A stretch of DNA of 64,000 nt from contig ONDA01000001.1 of the NCBI GenBank assembly GCA_900316475.1, positions 1-64,000 on the forward strand. Reading direction: 5' to 3'. The notes beneath the pieces are model-generated. The model worked only from the letters and a program-made list of their open reading frames with translations, had not been told where the DNA came from and ran no database searches. Source of the DNA: an uncultured Prevotellaceae bacterium (GTDB lineage: Bacteria; Bacteroidota; Bacteroidia; Bacteroidales; Bacteroidaceae). The translations under genes and the position numbers were made by a program. Of this stretch, positions 49,476 through 57,280 are shown piece after piece (within the stretch, counting starts at the first letter, position 1; each line of letters opens with the position of its first letter).

Positions 49476-51416
49476 ATGAAAAAGAAGATATTAGAGTCAT
49501 ACCTGTCGCCGTTGGTGGCCACTGTAGTCAATCTGCTGTTGGCTTATGTCGTCTATGCCATCGCACGTGTGGCCTATCTGCTTGACAACTGGAATTACTT
49601 CTCGAATAGTCTGACGGCAGATGTCGTGCAGGGCGGACTGGTGTTCGACACGGCAGCAATCCTCGTCACCAACATCCCCTATATCGTGCTGATGCTGTTG
49701 CCGCTACATTGGAAGGAGACCACGTTCTGGCATCGCCTCTGTCAAGTGGTCTTCGTCGTTGTCAACGGCCTCGCTCTCGCTGTCAATCTCTGCGACGCCG
49801 CCTACTTCCCCTTCACCTTGCGACGTACGACGACCACCGTCTTCAACGAGTTCGGGAACGAGCAGAACCTTGGCGGCATACTGTTCACCGAGACCCTTCA
49901 CCACTGGTATTTCGTCGTACTGTTCTTGATTGTTGCCTATGGTATGTGGCGGTTCTATACGACGCCGCGCCTTGAGGCTTCTCGGCTTAAATGGTGGCGC
50001 TACGACCTTACGACCTTGCTTTCTCTGGCCGCTGTCGCGCCGTTTGTCGTAGCAGGCATCCGTGGTGGCTTTGCTACTGCTGTGCGTCCCATCACCATCA
50101 GCAACGCCAACCAATATGTAGACCGCCCCACCGACGCGGCGCTGGTGCTCAACACGCCGTTTGCCCTTTACCGCACTATCGGTAAGGCCGTTTTCATCGT
50201 ACCGCAGTATTTTAAGGACGAACAGCAGATGACTGCCGTCTTCTCGCCCGTACATATACCAAACGATACCGTGCCGATGACGCGGAAAAACGTTGTCGTA
50301 CTCATCGTCGAGAGCTTTGGCCGCGAATATATCGGCGCCTTGAACTGGAACTTGGAGAACGGCAAGTATCGTGGCTATACACCCAATGTCGATTCCCTCA
50401 TCGCCCTGAGTACTACGTTTGAATATTCCTTTTGCAACGGTCGTAAGTCCATCGACGGTATGCCGAGCATCCTGTCGTCAATCCCCATGTTCGTGGAGCC
50501 GTTCTTCCTGACGCCCGCTTCCATGAACCAGGTGTCGGGTATTGCCGACCTGCTTTCCAAAAAGGGTTACGAGACGGCCTTCTTCCACGGCGCCCAGCGC
50601 GGGTCTATGGGCTTTATGGCCTTTGCCCGTAAGACGGGCTTCCAGCAGTATTTCGGCCGTGAGGACTACGACGCCGATTCGCGCTTTGGCGGCGATGGCG
50701 ACTTCGACGGTATGTGGGGTATCTGGGACGAGCCTTTCCTGCAGTATTACTGTGCAAAGATGTCCGAGATGAAGGAGCCTTTTATGACAGCCGTCTTTAC
50801 TGCTACCAGCCATCATCCTTACAAGATTCCCGAGAAGTACCGCGACGTCTATCCTGAGGAAGGCATCATCATGCACAAGTGTGTGCGCTATACTGATATG
50901 GCCATCGGCAAGTTCTTCCGCGAGGCCAGTCGTCAGCCGTGGTTTAAGAATACCATCTTTGTGATGACCAGCGACCATACCAATATGAGCGACCACGATG
51001 TCTACCAGACCGACCTCGGCGGCTTCTGTTCACCTATTATTATATATGAGCCAGGCAGCGACCGCCAGCCCGCCATCCTGCCGAAGGTGGCCCAGCAGAT
51101 AGACATCCTGCCCACCCTGATGGGTATGCTGCACTATCCCGACCCCTACTTTGCCTTTGGTATCGACGTACTGAACACCCCTGCCGACTCCACGTGGGCC
51201 GTCAATTATCTGAATGGCATTTACCAGTACGTCAAGCACGGCCACGTCCTGCAGTTCGACGGCCAGAAGACCCGTGCCGTCTATGCGCTCACCGACTCGA
51301 TGATGCAGCACAATCTTGCAGGCACTATTCCGCAGCAACCGCAGATGGAACAAGAATTGAAAGCTATTATACAGCAATATATGGACCGAATGACCAATGA
51401 CCGTTTAAGACCGTAG
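49476..51416 (+). CDS. LTA synthase family sulfatase-fold transferase 2
   Basis: Protein of 646 aa with the same architecture as its neighbour: five membrane helices, then the catalytic domain. VVLIVESFGREYIG is the first metal site. CNGRKSIDGMPSILSSIP holds the nucleophile region, with Ser where many LtaS enzymes have Thr, as in several Bacteroidota relatives. FVMTSDHTNMSDHDVY gives later ligands. It begins 1 nt after the previous stop. Two different nucleophile contexts suggest two different donors or acceptors. Confidence 0.87.
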   Translation: MKKKILESYLSPLVATVVNLLLAYVVYAIARVAYLLDNWNYFSNSLTADVVQGGLVFDTAAILVTNIPYIVLMLLPLHWKETTFWHRLCQVVFVVVNGLALAVNLCDAAYFPFTLRRTTTTVFNEFGNEQNLGGILFTETLHHWYFVVLFLIVAYGMWRFYTTPRLEASRLKWWRYDLTTLLSLAAVAPFVVAGIRGGFATAVRPITISNANQYVDRPTDAALVLNTPFALYRTIGKAVFIVPQYFKDEQQMTAVFSPVHIPNDTVPMTRKNVVVLIVESFGREYIGALNWNLENGKYRGYTPNVDSLIALSTTFEYSFCNGRKSIDGMPSILSSIPMFVEPFFLTPASMNQVSGIADLLSKKGYETAFFHGAQRGSMGFMAFARKTGFQQYFGREDYDADSRFGGDGDFDGMWGIWDEPFLQYYCAKMSEMKEPFMTAVFTATSHHPYKIPEKYRDVYPEEGIIMHKCVRYTDMAIGKFFREASRQPWFKNTIFVMTSDHTNMSDHDVYQTDLGGFCSPIIIYEPGSDRQPAILPKVAQQIDILPTLMGMLHYPDPYFAFGIDVLNTPADSTWAVNYLNGIYQYVKHGHVLQFDGQKTRAVYALTDSMMQHNLAGTIPQQPQMEQELKAIIQQYMDRMTNDRLRP

Positions 51417-51428
51417 AGAAGAAAGATT

Positions 51429-53030
51429 ATGACAGAGGAACAGAAATATATTGGAGGAGCATTCCTCATCGGCATCGCTTACCGCCTGCTGATGGGACTG
51501 CAGGGCATCGACAATGTCGATATGGGATTCTGTATGACGTTCTATCAGAATATCTTCACCCATCCCGACGCTATGCCTTTTTATTTCAATTACTATCTGA
51601 CGGGACTCATCGGCGGCGTCTGGCATTTGCTGTTCGGGCAGTTCGGTCTGCTGGGTTTCCGCCTACTCGAGACGATGACGATGGCACTGGCCATCTGGCT
51701 ACTGTTCCTGGCTTTCCGACCGTGGCTGTCGTCTCCACGCATATCGGCAGTAGCCATCCTGCTGTCATTCCTATTCCCCTCGCTCATCGTCACCTTCCAC
51801 TATGACACGCTGTCGTTCTTGCTGATGGCTGCTTCAGTCTATGCTTCTTCTCGCTACCTGCGAGGGAATGCCCTGCTGTGGCTCACTGTTGCCGGCGCAA
51901 TGATTGGCATCAGTTTCTTTGCACGTATCGTCAATGGCGTACTTGCCGCCTTGGTATTTTTCCCGTTGCTCTGGGGGTGGCGTAAGTCTCCACGTGACGG
52001 ATTTGTTGCGGCATCCTACTATGCCGGTGGTATGCTCGCCGGCTGTCTGTTGGTGCTCTCGCTGATGGGCTTGCTGGGACATCTTCCTTATTTCGGAGAA
52101 GCTCTTGCAGAGGCTTTCGGTACGTTCAGCGGTCATGAGACGTCCCATGCTTCAGCCAATCTCTTCGGCGTCTACCTCAAGAGCTATGTCAATATCGGCC
52201 TGCAGATTCTGGTGGTTGCCCTGCTCGCACTCTATTTTGGTGATGCGGGCCATCTCTCGGCCAAGCTGCGTACGGTTTTGCGCATCATCATGCTCGTGGC
52301 CTTGTTCGTGTTGGTACTCACCAGTCAGCCCTATCTCTCGGCTGTCGCTATCTGTACGCTGATGATTGTCATCACGCCGCGCCCGCTGCCGCTCTTGTTC
52401 TATGCACTGGCCTGTGCCTATCTTTTCCCCTTTGGCAGCGATATCGGCATCCCCGGCATCTTCCACTGGTGTGGCGGCCTGCTCATCGTTCCTGCTGCCT
52501 ATTGCTATAAGAAACTTACCAGCCAGTGGCAGCGTACCGTCACCGGTCTGCTGGGGCTTGCTGTCGCTCTGAATATGGTTTATAAGATGGGAGCTACTGC
52601 CTATGGCGAGGATTATCCCCGTTCAGAGACTTTTACTCAGGCGTTGTCAGGCACGCTGAATACCATGACCGATGCCGACCGTGCCGTTCGCTATCGTAAT
52701 GAGGTAGCGCGTATTCGTCAGTATGCTGCCGGCAACAACCTGTTGCTTATAGCTAATCAGGCTTCAGAACTCTATTACGCTACAGGCCTGCTGCCCTTTA
52801 CGGGCAATACCCAGATGGGAACCTATATGGGCGAAACCCTCGTCCAGCGTCTCGACAGCCAGCATGAGCACTACGGGCGCCTGCCGCTGATAGCGTTCAT
52901 CAAGCGTGGCCATGACACCGATGATATGGATGAGTTCCGTCAGACATTACACCCGTGGATGGTCAGGCAAGGTTACCATACTGTCTATGATGACGATGAC
53001 ATTGAATTGTTTGTAACTGAGAAACCTTGA
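51429..53030 (+). CDS. GT-C-like polytopic membrane protein
   Basis: Protein of 533 aa with about 10-12 membrane helices and a soluble C-terminal domain (residues about 400-533). IDNVDMGFCMTFYQNIF near the N-terminus is an acidic first-loop pattern like that of GT-C glycosyltransferases. The protein at 60403-62202 shares this plan (GFDLTDEGYLMSLYHWF, then helices, then a soluble tail with DTLLVYDSSPLVYYLT matching NNLLLIANQASELYYAT). Probably uses a polyprenyl-phosphate sugar outside the membrane. Starts 12 nt after the previous gene. Confidence 0.7.
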   Translation: MTEEQKYIGGAFLIGIAYRLLMGLQGIDNVDMGFCMTFYQNIFTHPDAMPFYFNYYLTGLIGGVWHLLFGQFGLLGFRLLETMTMALAIWLLFLAFRPWLSSPRISAVAILLSFLFPSLIVTFHYDTLSFLLMAASVYASSRYLRGNALLWLTVAGAMIGISFFARIVNGVLAALVFFPLLWGWRKSPRDGFVAASYYAGGMLAGCLLVLSLMGLLGHLPYFGEALAEAFGTFSGHETSHASANLFGVYLKSYVNIGLQILVVALLALYFGDAGHLSAKLRTVLRIIMLVALFVLVLTSQPYLSAVAICTLMIVITPRPLPLLFYALACAYLFPFGSDIGIPGIFHWCGGLLIVPAAYCYKKLTSQWQRTVTGLLGLAVALNMVYKMGATAYGEDYPRSETFTQALSGTLNTMTDADRAVRYRNEVARIRQYAAGNNLLLIANQASELYYATGLLPFTGNTQMGTYMGETLVQRLDSQHEHYGRLPLIAFIKRGHDTDDMDEFRQTLHPWMVRQGYHTVYDDDDIELFVTEKP

Positions 53031-53064
53031 AATACGTAAACAGAAAACAACAGAAAATAATACA

Positions 53065-54399
53065 ATGAGTAAGAAAGACGAACTTAAAAAACAGATACTG
53101 GAACTCACGCGCCAGTACTATCGTGAAGTACATGAGCCTAAACCGGCTTTCGTTCCTGGCGAGACGCGCGTCAACTACGGCGGTCGATACTTTGACGATG
53201 CCGAGATGGTGAATCTCGTTGATGCTTCGCTCGACTTCTGGCTGACCGCCGGTCCCTGGGCGCATAAGTTTGAGACCCGTTTGGCTCAGTGGTTGGGCGT
53301 GAAGTATTGTTCGCTTTGTAATTCTGGCTCGTCGGCAAATCTGCTGGCGCTTACCGCATTGACGGCTCCAGAGTTGGGCGAGCGCCAAATCCGTCGCGGT
53401 GATGAGGTCATCACGGTCGCTGCCGGTTTCCCTACAACCGTGGCTTGTATCGTACAATACGGTGCCGTGCCGGTATTCGTTGATATGGACATTGCTGAAG
53501 GGAATATCGATACCACCCAGTTGGAAGCCGCCTTCTCCCCACGGACAAAGGCTGTTATGGTAGCCCATAGCTTGGGAAACCCCTTCAATTTGCAGGCCGT
53601 CGTTGATTTCTGTCGCCAGCACAACCTGTGGCTTGTCGAGGACAACTGTGATGCCCTTGGTTCAGAGTATTTCATTGACGGTGAGTGGCGTAAGACGGGC
53701 ACTATCGGTGACATCGGCACGTCGTCTTTCTATCCGCCACATCACATGACAATGGGCGAGGGTGGTGCCGTTTATACCAACAATGCCGAGCTGCATAAAT
53801 ATGTCAACAGCTACCGCGACTGGGGACGCGACTGCTGGTGTGTGGGCGGTGTCGACAATACCTGCGGCTGTCGTTTCACCGGACAGTTCGGACAGTTGCC
53901 TGCCGGCTACGACCACAAGTATGTTTACAGCCATTTAGGCTACAACCTGAAAGCCACCGACATGCAGGCCGCCATCGGTTGTGCGCAGCTCGAGAAGCTC
54001 GACTTCATCGTTCAGCGCCGCCGCGAGAATTTCGACATCATGTACTGCGGATTGCAGGATGCGAGGGGGTTGCTGCTGCCTGAACCTCAGAAAAACAGCC
54101 GTCCCAGCTGGTTTGGCTTCTTCATCACCGTGAAGGAGGATGCCGGTTACACCCGTAACGAACTGACGAGCTATCTTGAGGACCATAAGGTTCAAACGCG
54201 TAATCTCTTTGCTGGTAACCTGTTGCGTCATCCCGCCTTTGAGCAGTATCGCGAAGGTGTCGACTACCGCGTTATTGGCAAACTGCCGGTCACCGATCGC
54301 ATCATGCGCGACTCCTTCTGGTTGGGTCTCTATCCCGGTATGACAGAGGAGCGCCTTCAGTATATGATACAAACTGTGAAAAACTTCACTAATAAGTAA
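53065..54399 (+). CDS. rfbH: CDP-4-keto-6-deoxyglucose 3-dehydrase (E1, RfbH/DdhC)
   Basis: Protein of 444 aa. It removes the C3 hydroxyl of CDP-6-deoxy-4-ketoglucose using PMP and a [2Fe-2S] cluster. SFYPPHHMTMGEGG carries His where aminotransferases have the PLP Lys, the E1 hallmark. DCWCVGGVDNTCGC gives C257-x-C259-x7-C267, and C195 (VEDNCDALG) supplies the fourth ligand of the E1 cluster motif. E1 needs a reductase partner (E3/DdhD), and none is encoded in this window. Followed 10 nt later by rfbF. Confidence 0.93.
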   Translation: MSKKDELKKQILELTRQYYREVHEPKPAFVPGETRVNYGGRYFDDAEMVNLVDASLDFWLTAGPWAHKFETRLAQWLGVKYCSLCNSGSSANLLALTALTAPELGERQIRRGDEVITVAAGFPTTVACIVQYGAVPVFVDMDIAEGNIDTTQLEAAFSPRTKAVMVAHSLGNPFNLQAVVDFCRQHNLWLVEDNCDALGSEYFIDGEWRKTGTIGDIGTSSFYPPHHMTMGEGGAVYTNNAELHKYVNSYRDWGRDCWCVGGVDNTCGCRFTGQFGQLPAGYDHKYVYSHLGYNLKATDMQAAIGCAQLEKLDFIVQRRRENFDIMYCGLQDARGLLLPEPQKNSRPSWFGFFITVKEDAGYTRNELTSYLEDHKVQTRNLFAGNLLRHPAFEQYREGVDYRVIGKLPVTDRIMRDSFWLGLYPGMTEERLQYMIQTVKNFTNK

Positions 54400-54409
54400 T
54401 AATCAGCCT

Positions 54410-55216
54410 ATGAAAGTAGTATTGTTAGCCGGTGGCTTCGGCACCCGCATCAGCGAGGAGTCGATGTTCAAGCCAAAGCCGATGATTGAGATCGGCGGTA
54501 TGCCCATCCTTTGGCACATCATGAAAGAATATTCCTATTATGGCCATAACGAGTTTATCATTTGTGCGGGCTACCGTCAGGAGTATATCAAGGAGTGGTT
54601 TGCCAATTATTTCCTGCACAACTCTGACGTCAGTTTTGACTTCCGTGGCGGGGAAAACGAGATGACAGTCCATGAGAGCCACCTCGAACCTTGGAAGGTC
54701 ACGATTGTCGACACAGGCTACAACACACTGACAGGCGGACGCATCAAGCGCGTTCAGAAATATGTTGGTGACGAACCGTTCTTCATGACCTATGGCGACG
54801 GTGTCTGCGATGTCAATATCAACACCCTGCTCGATTTCCATCGTCAGGAAGGGAAACTGGCCACGCTGACAGCTGTCATCCAGGCGCAGGAGAAGGGTGT
54901 GCTCGACATTGACGAGGCAAACTCCGTGCGCTCCTTCCGTGAGAAGCGTGCCTCCGACGGGCAGGCAATCAATGCCGGCTACATGGTGCTGCAGCCTGAG
55001 GTTTTCAACTATATTGAAGGCGACAATACCGTCTTTGAGAAGGGACCGCTGATGAAGCTTGCCAAGGAAGGTCAGCTGAAGTCTTATGTCCATCACGGCT
55101 TCTGGCAGTGTATGGATAATGTCCGCGAACGCGACTTCCTTGAAAACCTTCTGCGTACGGGCAAGGCCCCCTGGAAGAAGTGGGAACGTATCGTGCCTCG
55201 TCAGCGCTGTCGCTAA
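54410..55216 (+). CDS. rfbF: glucose-1-phosphate cytidylyltransferase
   Basis: Protein of 268 aa. It makes CDP-glucose from CTP and glucose-1-phosphate. MKVVLLAGGFGTRISEES, FKPKPMIEIGGMPILWH and MTYGDGVCDVNI match RfbF/DdhA. First committed step for the CDP-3,6-dideoxysugars. Followed by a 64-nt gap holding a separate promoter for rfbG. Confidence 0.95.
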   Translation: MKVVLLAGGFGTRISEESMFKPKPMIEIGGMPILWHIMKEYSYYGHNEFIICAGYRQEYIKEWFANYFLHNSDVSFDFRGGENEMTVHESHLEPWKVTIVDTGYNTLTGGRIKRVQKYVGDEPFFMTYGDGVCDVNINTLLDFHRQEGKLATLTAVIQAQEKGVLDIDEANSVRSFREKRASDGQAINAGYMVLQPEVFNYIEGDNTVFEKGPLMKLAKEGQLKSYVHHGFWQCMDNVRERDFLENLLRTGKAPWKKWERIVPRQRCR

Positions 55217-55245
55217 AATCTGCTAAATAATTTGGTCATGTCGTA

Positions 55246-55278
55246 GGAATTGTTTATTTTTGCAGAATAAATAATTCC
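55246..55278 (+). promoter_or_regulatory. internal rfbG promoter overlapped by an inverted repeat
   Basis: TATTTTTG (55255-55262) is the -7 box, with TTTG at 55231-55234, 20 bases upstream. GGAATTGTTTATT (55246-55258) and AATAAATAATTCC (55266-55278) are inverted repeats with one mismatch. They cover the -7 box and end 2 bases before the ATG at 55281. It could be an operator, or the right arm could occupy the ribosome-binding region. Confidence 0.65.
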
Positions 55279-55280
55279 TT

Positions 55281-56366
55281 ATGACGAAATTGAGTAAGTT
55301 TTTATCGGAAGCTTTCCGTGGGCGTCGCGTGTTGGTAACAGGCCATACGGGCTTCAAAGGCTCATGGCTGTGTATCTGGCTGAACGAACTGGGAGCCGAG
55401 GTGACAGGGGTTGGTCTGGATCCGTATTCCGAGCGCGACAACTTCGTACTCTCAGGCGTAGGCCAGCGTCTGAAGGCCGATATTCGTGCTGACATCCGCG
55501 ACGGTCGCCGCATGGCTGAGATTATGGCCGCCTGTCAGCCTGAGGTGGTATTCCACCTTGCCGCACAGCCCTTGGTCCGTCTCAGTTATGAGCTGCCGGT
55601 AGAAACCTATGAGACTAATGTCATGGGCACCATCCATGTGATGGAGGCCATGCGTCGTACTGACAGTGTTCGCGTAGGCGTGATGATTACCACCGATAAG
55701 TGCTACGAGAACCGTGAGCAGATATGGGGCTACCGCGAGAACGAGCCCATGGGCGGCTATGATCCGTACTCTTCGTCGAAAGGCTGCGCCGAACTGGCTA
55801 TCAGTTCGTGGAGGCGCTCTTTCTTCAATCCCTTAGACTATGGCACGAAGCACCATGTCTCGTTGGCCAGTGTGCGTGCTGGCAATGTCGTTGGCGGCGG
55901 TGATTGGGCCAAGGATCGTATTGTGCCCGACTGCATCCGTGCCTTAGAGGCAGGAAAGCCTATTGACATACGCAACCCGAAGGCCATCCGGCCATGGCAG
56001 CACGTCCTCGAACCGCTGAGTGGCTATATGTTGCTGGCAGCGAAGATGCTGCAAGAGCCGACGGCCTATTGCGAGGGCTGGAACTTCGGTCCGCGAGCCG
56101 AGAGTATTACCCCCGTCTGGGAGGTGGCCGAACGTATCGTGAAGTACTACGGCCGTGGCGAACTGCGTGACGTCAGTGATTCCAATGCCCTTCACGAGGC
56201 CAGTCTGCTGATGCTCGACATCAGCAAGGCCCGTGTTCGTCTGGGCTGGGAACCCCGTACCGACATCGAGCGCTGTTGTCAGATGACAGCCGACTGGTAC
56301 CGGCGTTACACGAGCGAGAACGTCTACGACTTATGCGTTGAACAGATAAACGACTTTGCCGGATGA
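55281..56366 (+). CDS. rfbG: CDP-glucose 4,6-dehydratase
   Basis: Protein of 361 aa, extended SDR. It converts CDP-glucose to CDP-4-keto-6-deoxyglucose. VTGHTGFKGSWLCIWLNELG is the NAD-binding start typical of RfbG. MITTDKCYENRE and GGYDPYSSSKGCAEL (catalytic Tyr-x3-Lys) follow. PWQHVLEPLSGYM is a family block. Overlaps the next gene by 4 nt. Confidence 0.95.
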   Translation: MTKLSKFLSEAFRGRRVLVTGHTGFKGSWLCIWLNELGAEVTGVGLDPYSERDNFVLSGVGQRLKADIRADIRDGRRMAEIMAACQPEVVFHLAAQPLVRLSYELPVETYETNVMGTIHVMEAMRRTDSVRVGVMITTDKCYENREQIWGYRENEPMGGYDPYSSSKGCAELAISSWRRSFFNPLDYGTKHHVSLASVRAGNVVGGGDWAKDRIVPDCIRALEAGKPIDIRNPKAIRPWQHVLEPLSGYMLLAAKMLQEPTAYCEGWNFGPRAESITPVWEVAERIVKYYGRGELRDVSDSNALHEASLLMLDISKARVRLGWEPRTDIERCCQMTADWYRRYTSENVYDLCVEQINDFAG

Positions 56367-57280
56367 AATATGTTGTTACGGGAGCCACCAGTTTCTTAGG
56401 CCGTGCATTGACTGAGCGCCTGTTGCGGGCCGGCCATTCTGTCGTGGCAGTGTGCCGTCAGGGTTCACCGGCGATAGCGTCGCTGCCTGCAGGCGCCGAG
56501 GTGGTGCTGGCCGACATGAGTGACTATGGCAAGTTGTATCAGGACATAGCCGAGGCTGACGTGTGGCTGAATCTGGCATGGGAAGGCACGGGACACGATG
56601 GAAGGGATATGGCCGATGTACAGCATGCTAATGTCATCAACACGATAGCAGCCATGTTCTGTGCCGACAAGATGGGCTGCCGTCTGTTCGTCGAGTCTGG
56701 TTCACAAGCGGAGTATGGCACGGTGTTGTCGACTATCAGCGAGACTACGCCCTGTCATCCTTTTTCAGAGTATGGTAAGGCCAAGTCAGAGGTGTGTCGA
56801 CAGTTGACCGAACTCTCTGCTCAGTTGGGCGTCAGTTATCTTCACCTGCGGATTTTCAGCCTTTTCGGCGAGGGCGACCATCCGTGGACACTGATTATGA
56901 GCAGTCTCGGTAAGATGCTGCGCGATGAGCCGATAGCGTTGTCTGCCTGCACGCAGCAGTGGAACTTCCTTTATGTCGCCGATGCGGCAGAACAGATTTC
57001 GCGGCTCTGTGACTATGCTCTGACCCATGACGGTTTTACACAGGATACCTTCAATATCGCGTCCGACGATACAAGGCCGCTCCGGTCATTCATCGACGAG
57101 ATGTACCGTCTGACAAAGTCGCACAGTGAACTGCAATTTGGCGCTTTGCCACAGCAGCACACCGTGTCGCTCCAACCGGATATGAAAAAACTGCGGCAGA
57201 CCATTGGCTACGTCTCGACGACACCGTTTGCCGACGCCATTCAACGAATCATATATACATTGCAACATGATAAAAGTTAG
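56363..57280 (+). CDS. NAD(P)-dependent sugar epimerase/reductase (YerF- or RfbJ-like)
   Basis: Protein of 305 aa, SDR fold. VTGATSFLGRALTERLLRAG is the cofactor motif and PFSEYGKAKSEV the catalytic Tyr-x3-Lys. QQWNFLYVADAAEQI is typical of nucleotide-sugar 4-ketoreductases. In CDP-dideoxyhexose pathways this position makes the final reduction. Beside a ThDP enzyme it could instead reduce the added two-carbon branch, as YerF does. The sequence does not distinguish these. Overlaps the next gene by 14 nt. Confidence 0.8.
   Translation: MKYVVTGATSFLGRALTERLLRAGHSVVAVCRQGSPAIASLPAGAEVVLADMSDYGKLYQDIAEADVWLNLAWEGTGHDGRDMADVQHANVINTIAAMFCADKMGCRLFVESGSQAEYGTVLSTISETTPCHPFSEYGKAKSEVCRQLTELSAQLGVSYLHLRIFSLFGEGDHPWTLIMSSLGKMLRDEPIALSACTQQWNFLYVADAAEQISRLCDYALTHDGFTQDTFNIASDDTRPLRSFIDEMYRLTKSHSELQFGALPQQHTVSLQPDMKKLRQTIGYVSTTPFADAIQRIIYTLQHDKS

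Noticed and set aside
53065-57280. Simple abequose, paratose or tyvelose pathway
   Set aside because: It explains rfbF, rfbG, rfbH and one reductase but leaves the overlapping ThDP enzyme without a role. It remains possible if the ThDP enzyme has an unrelated job.
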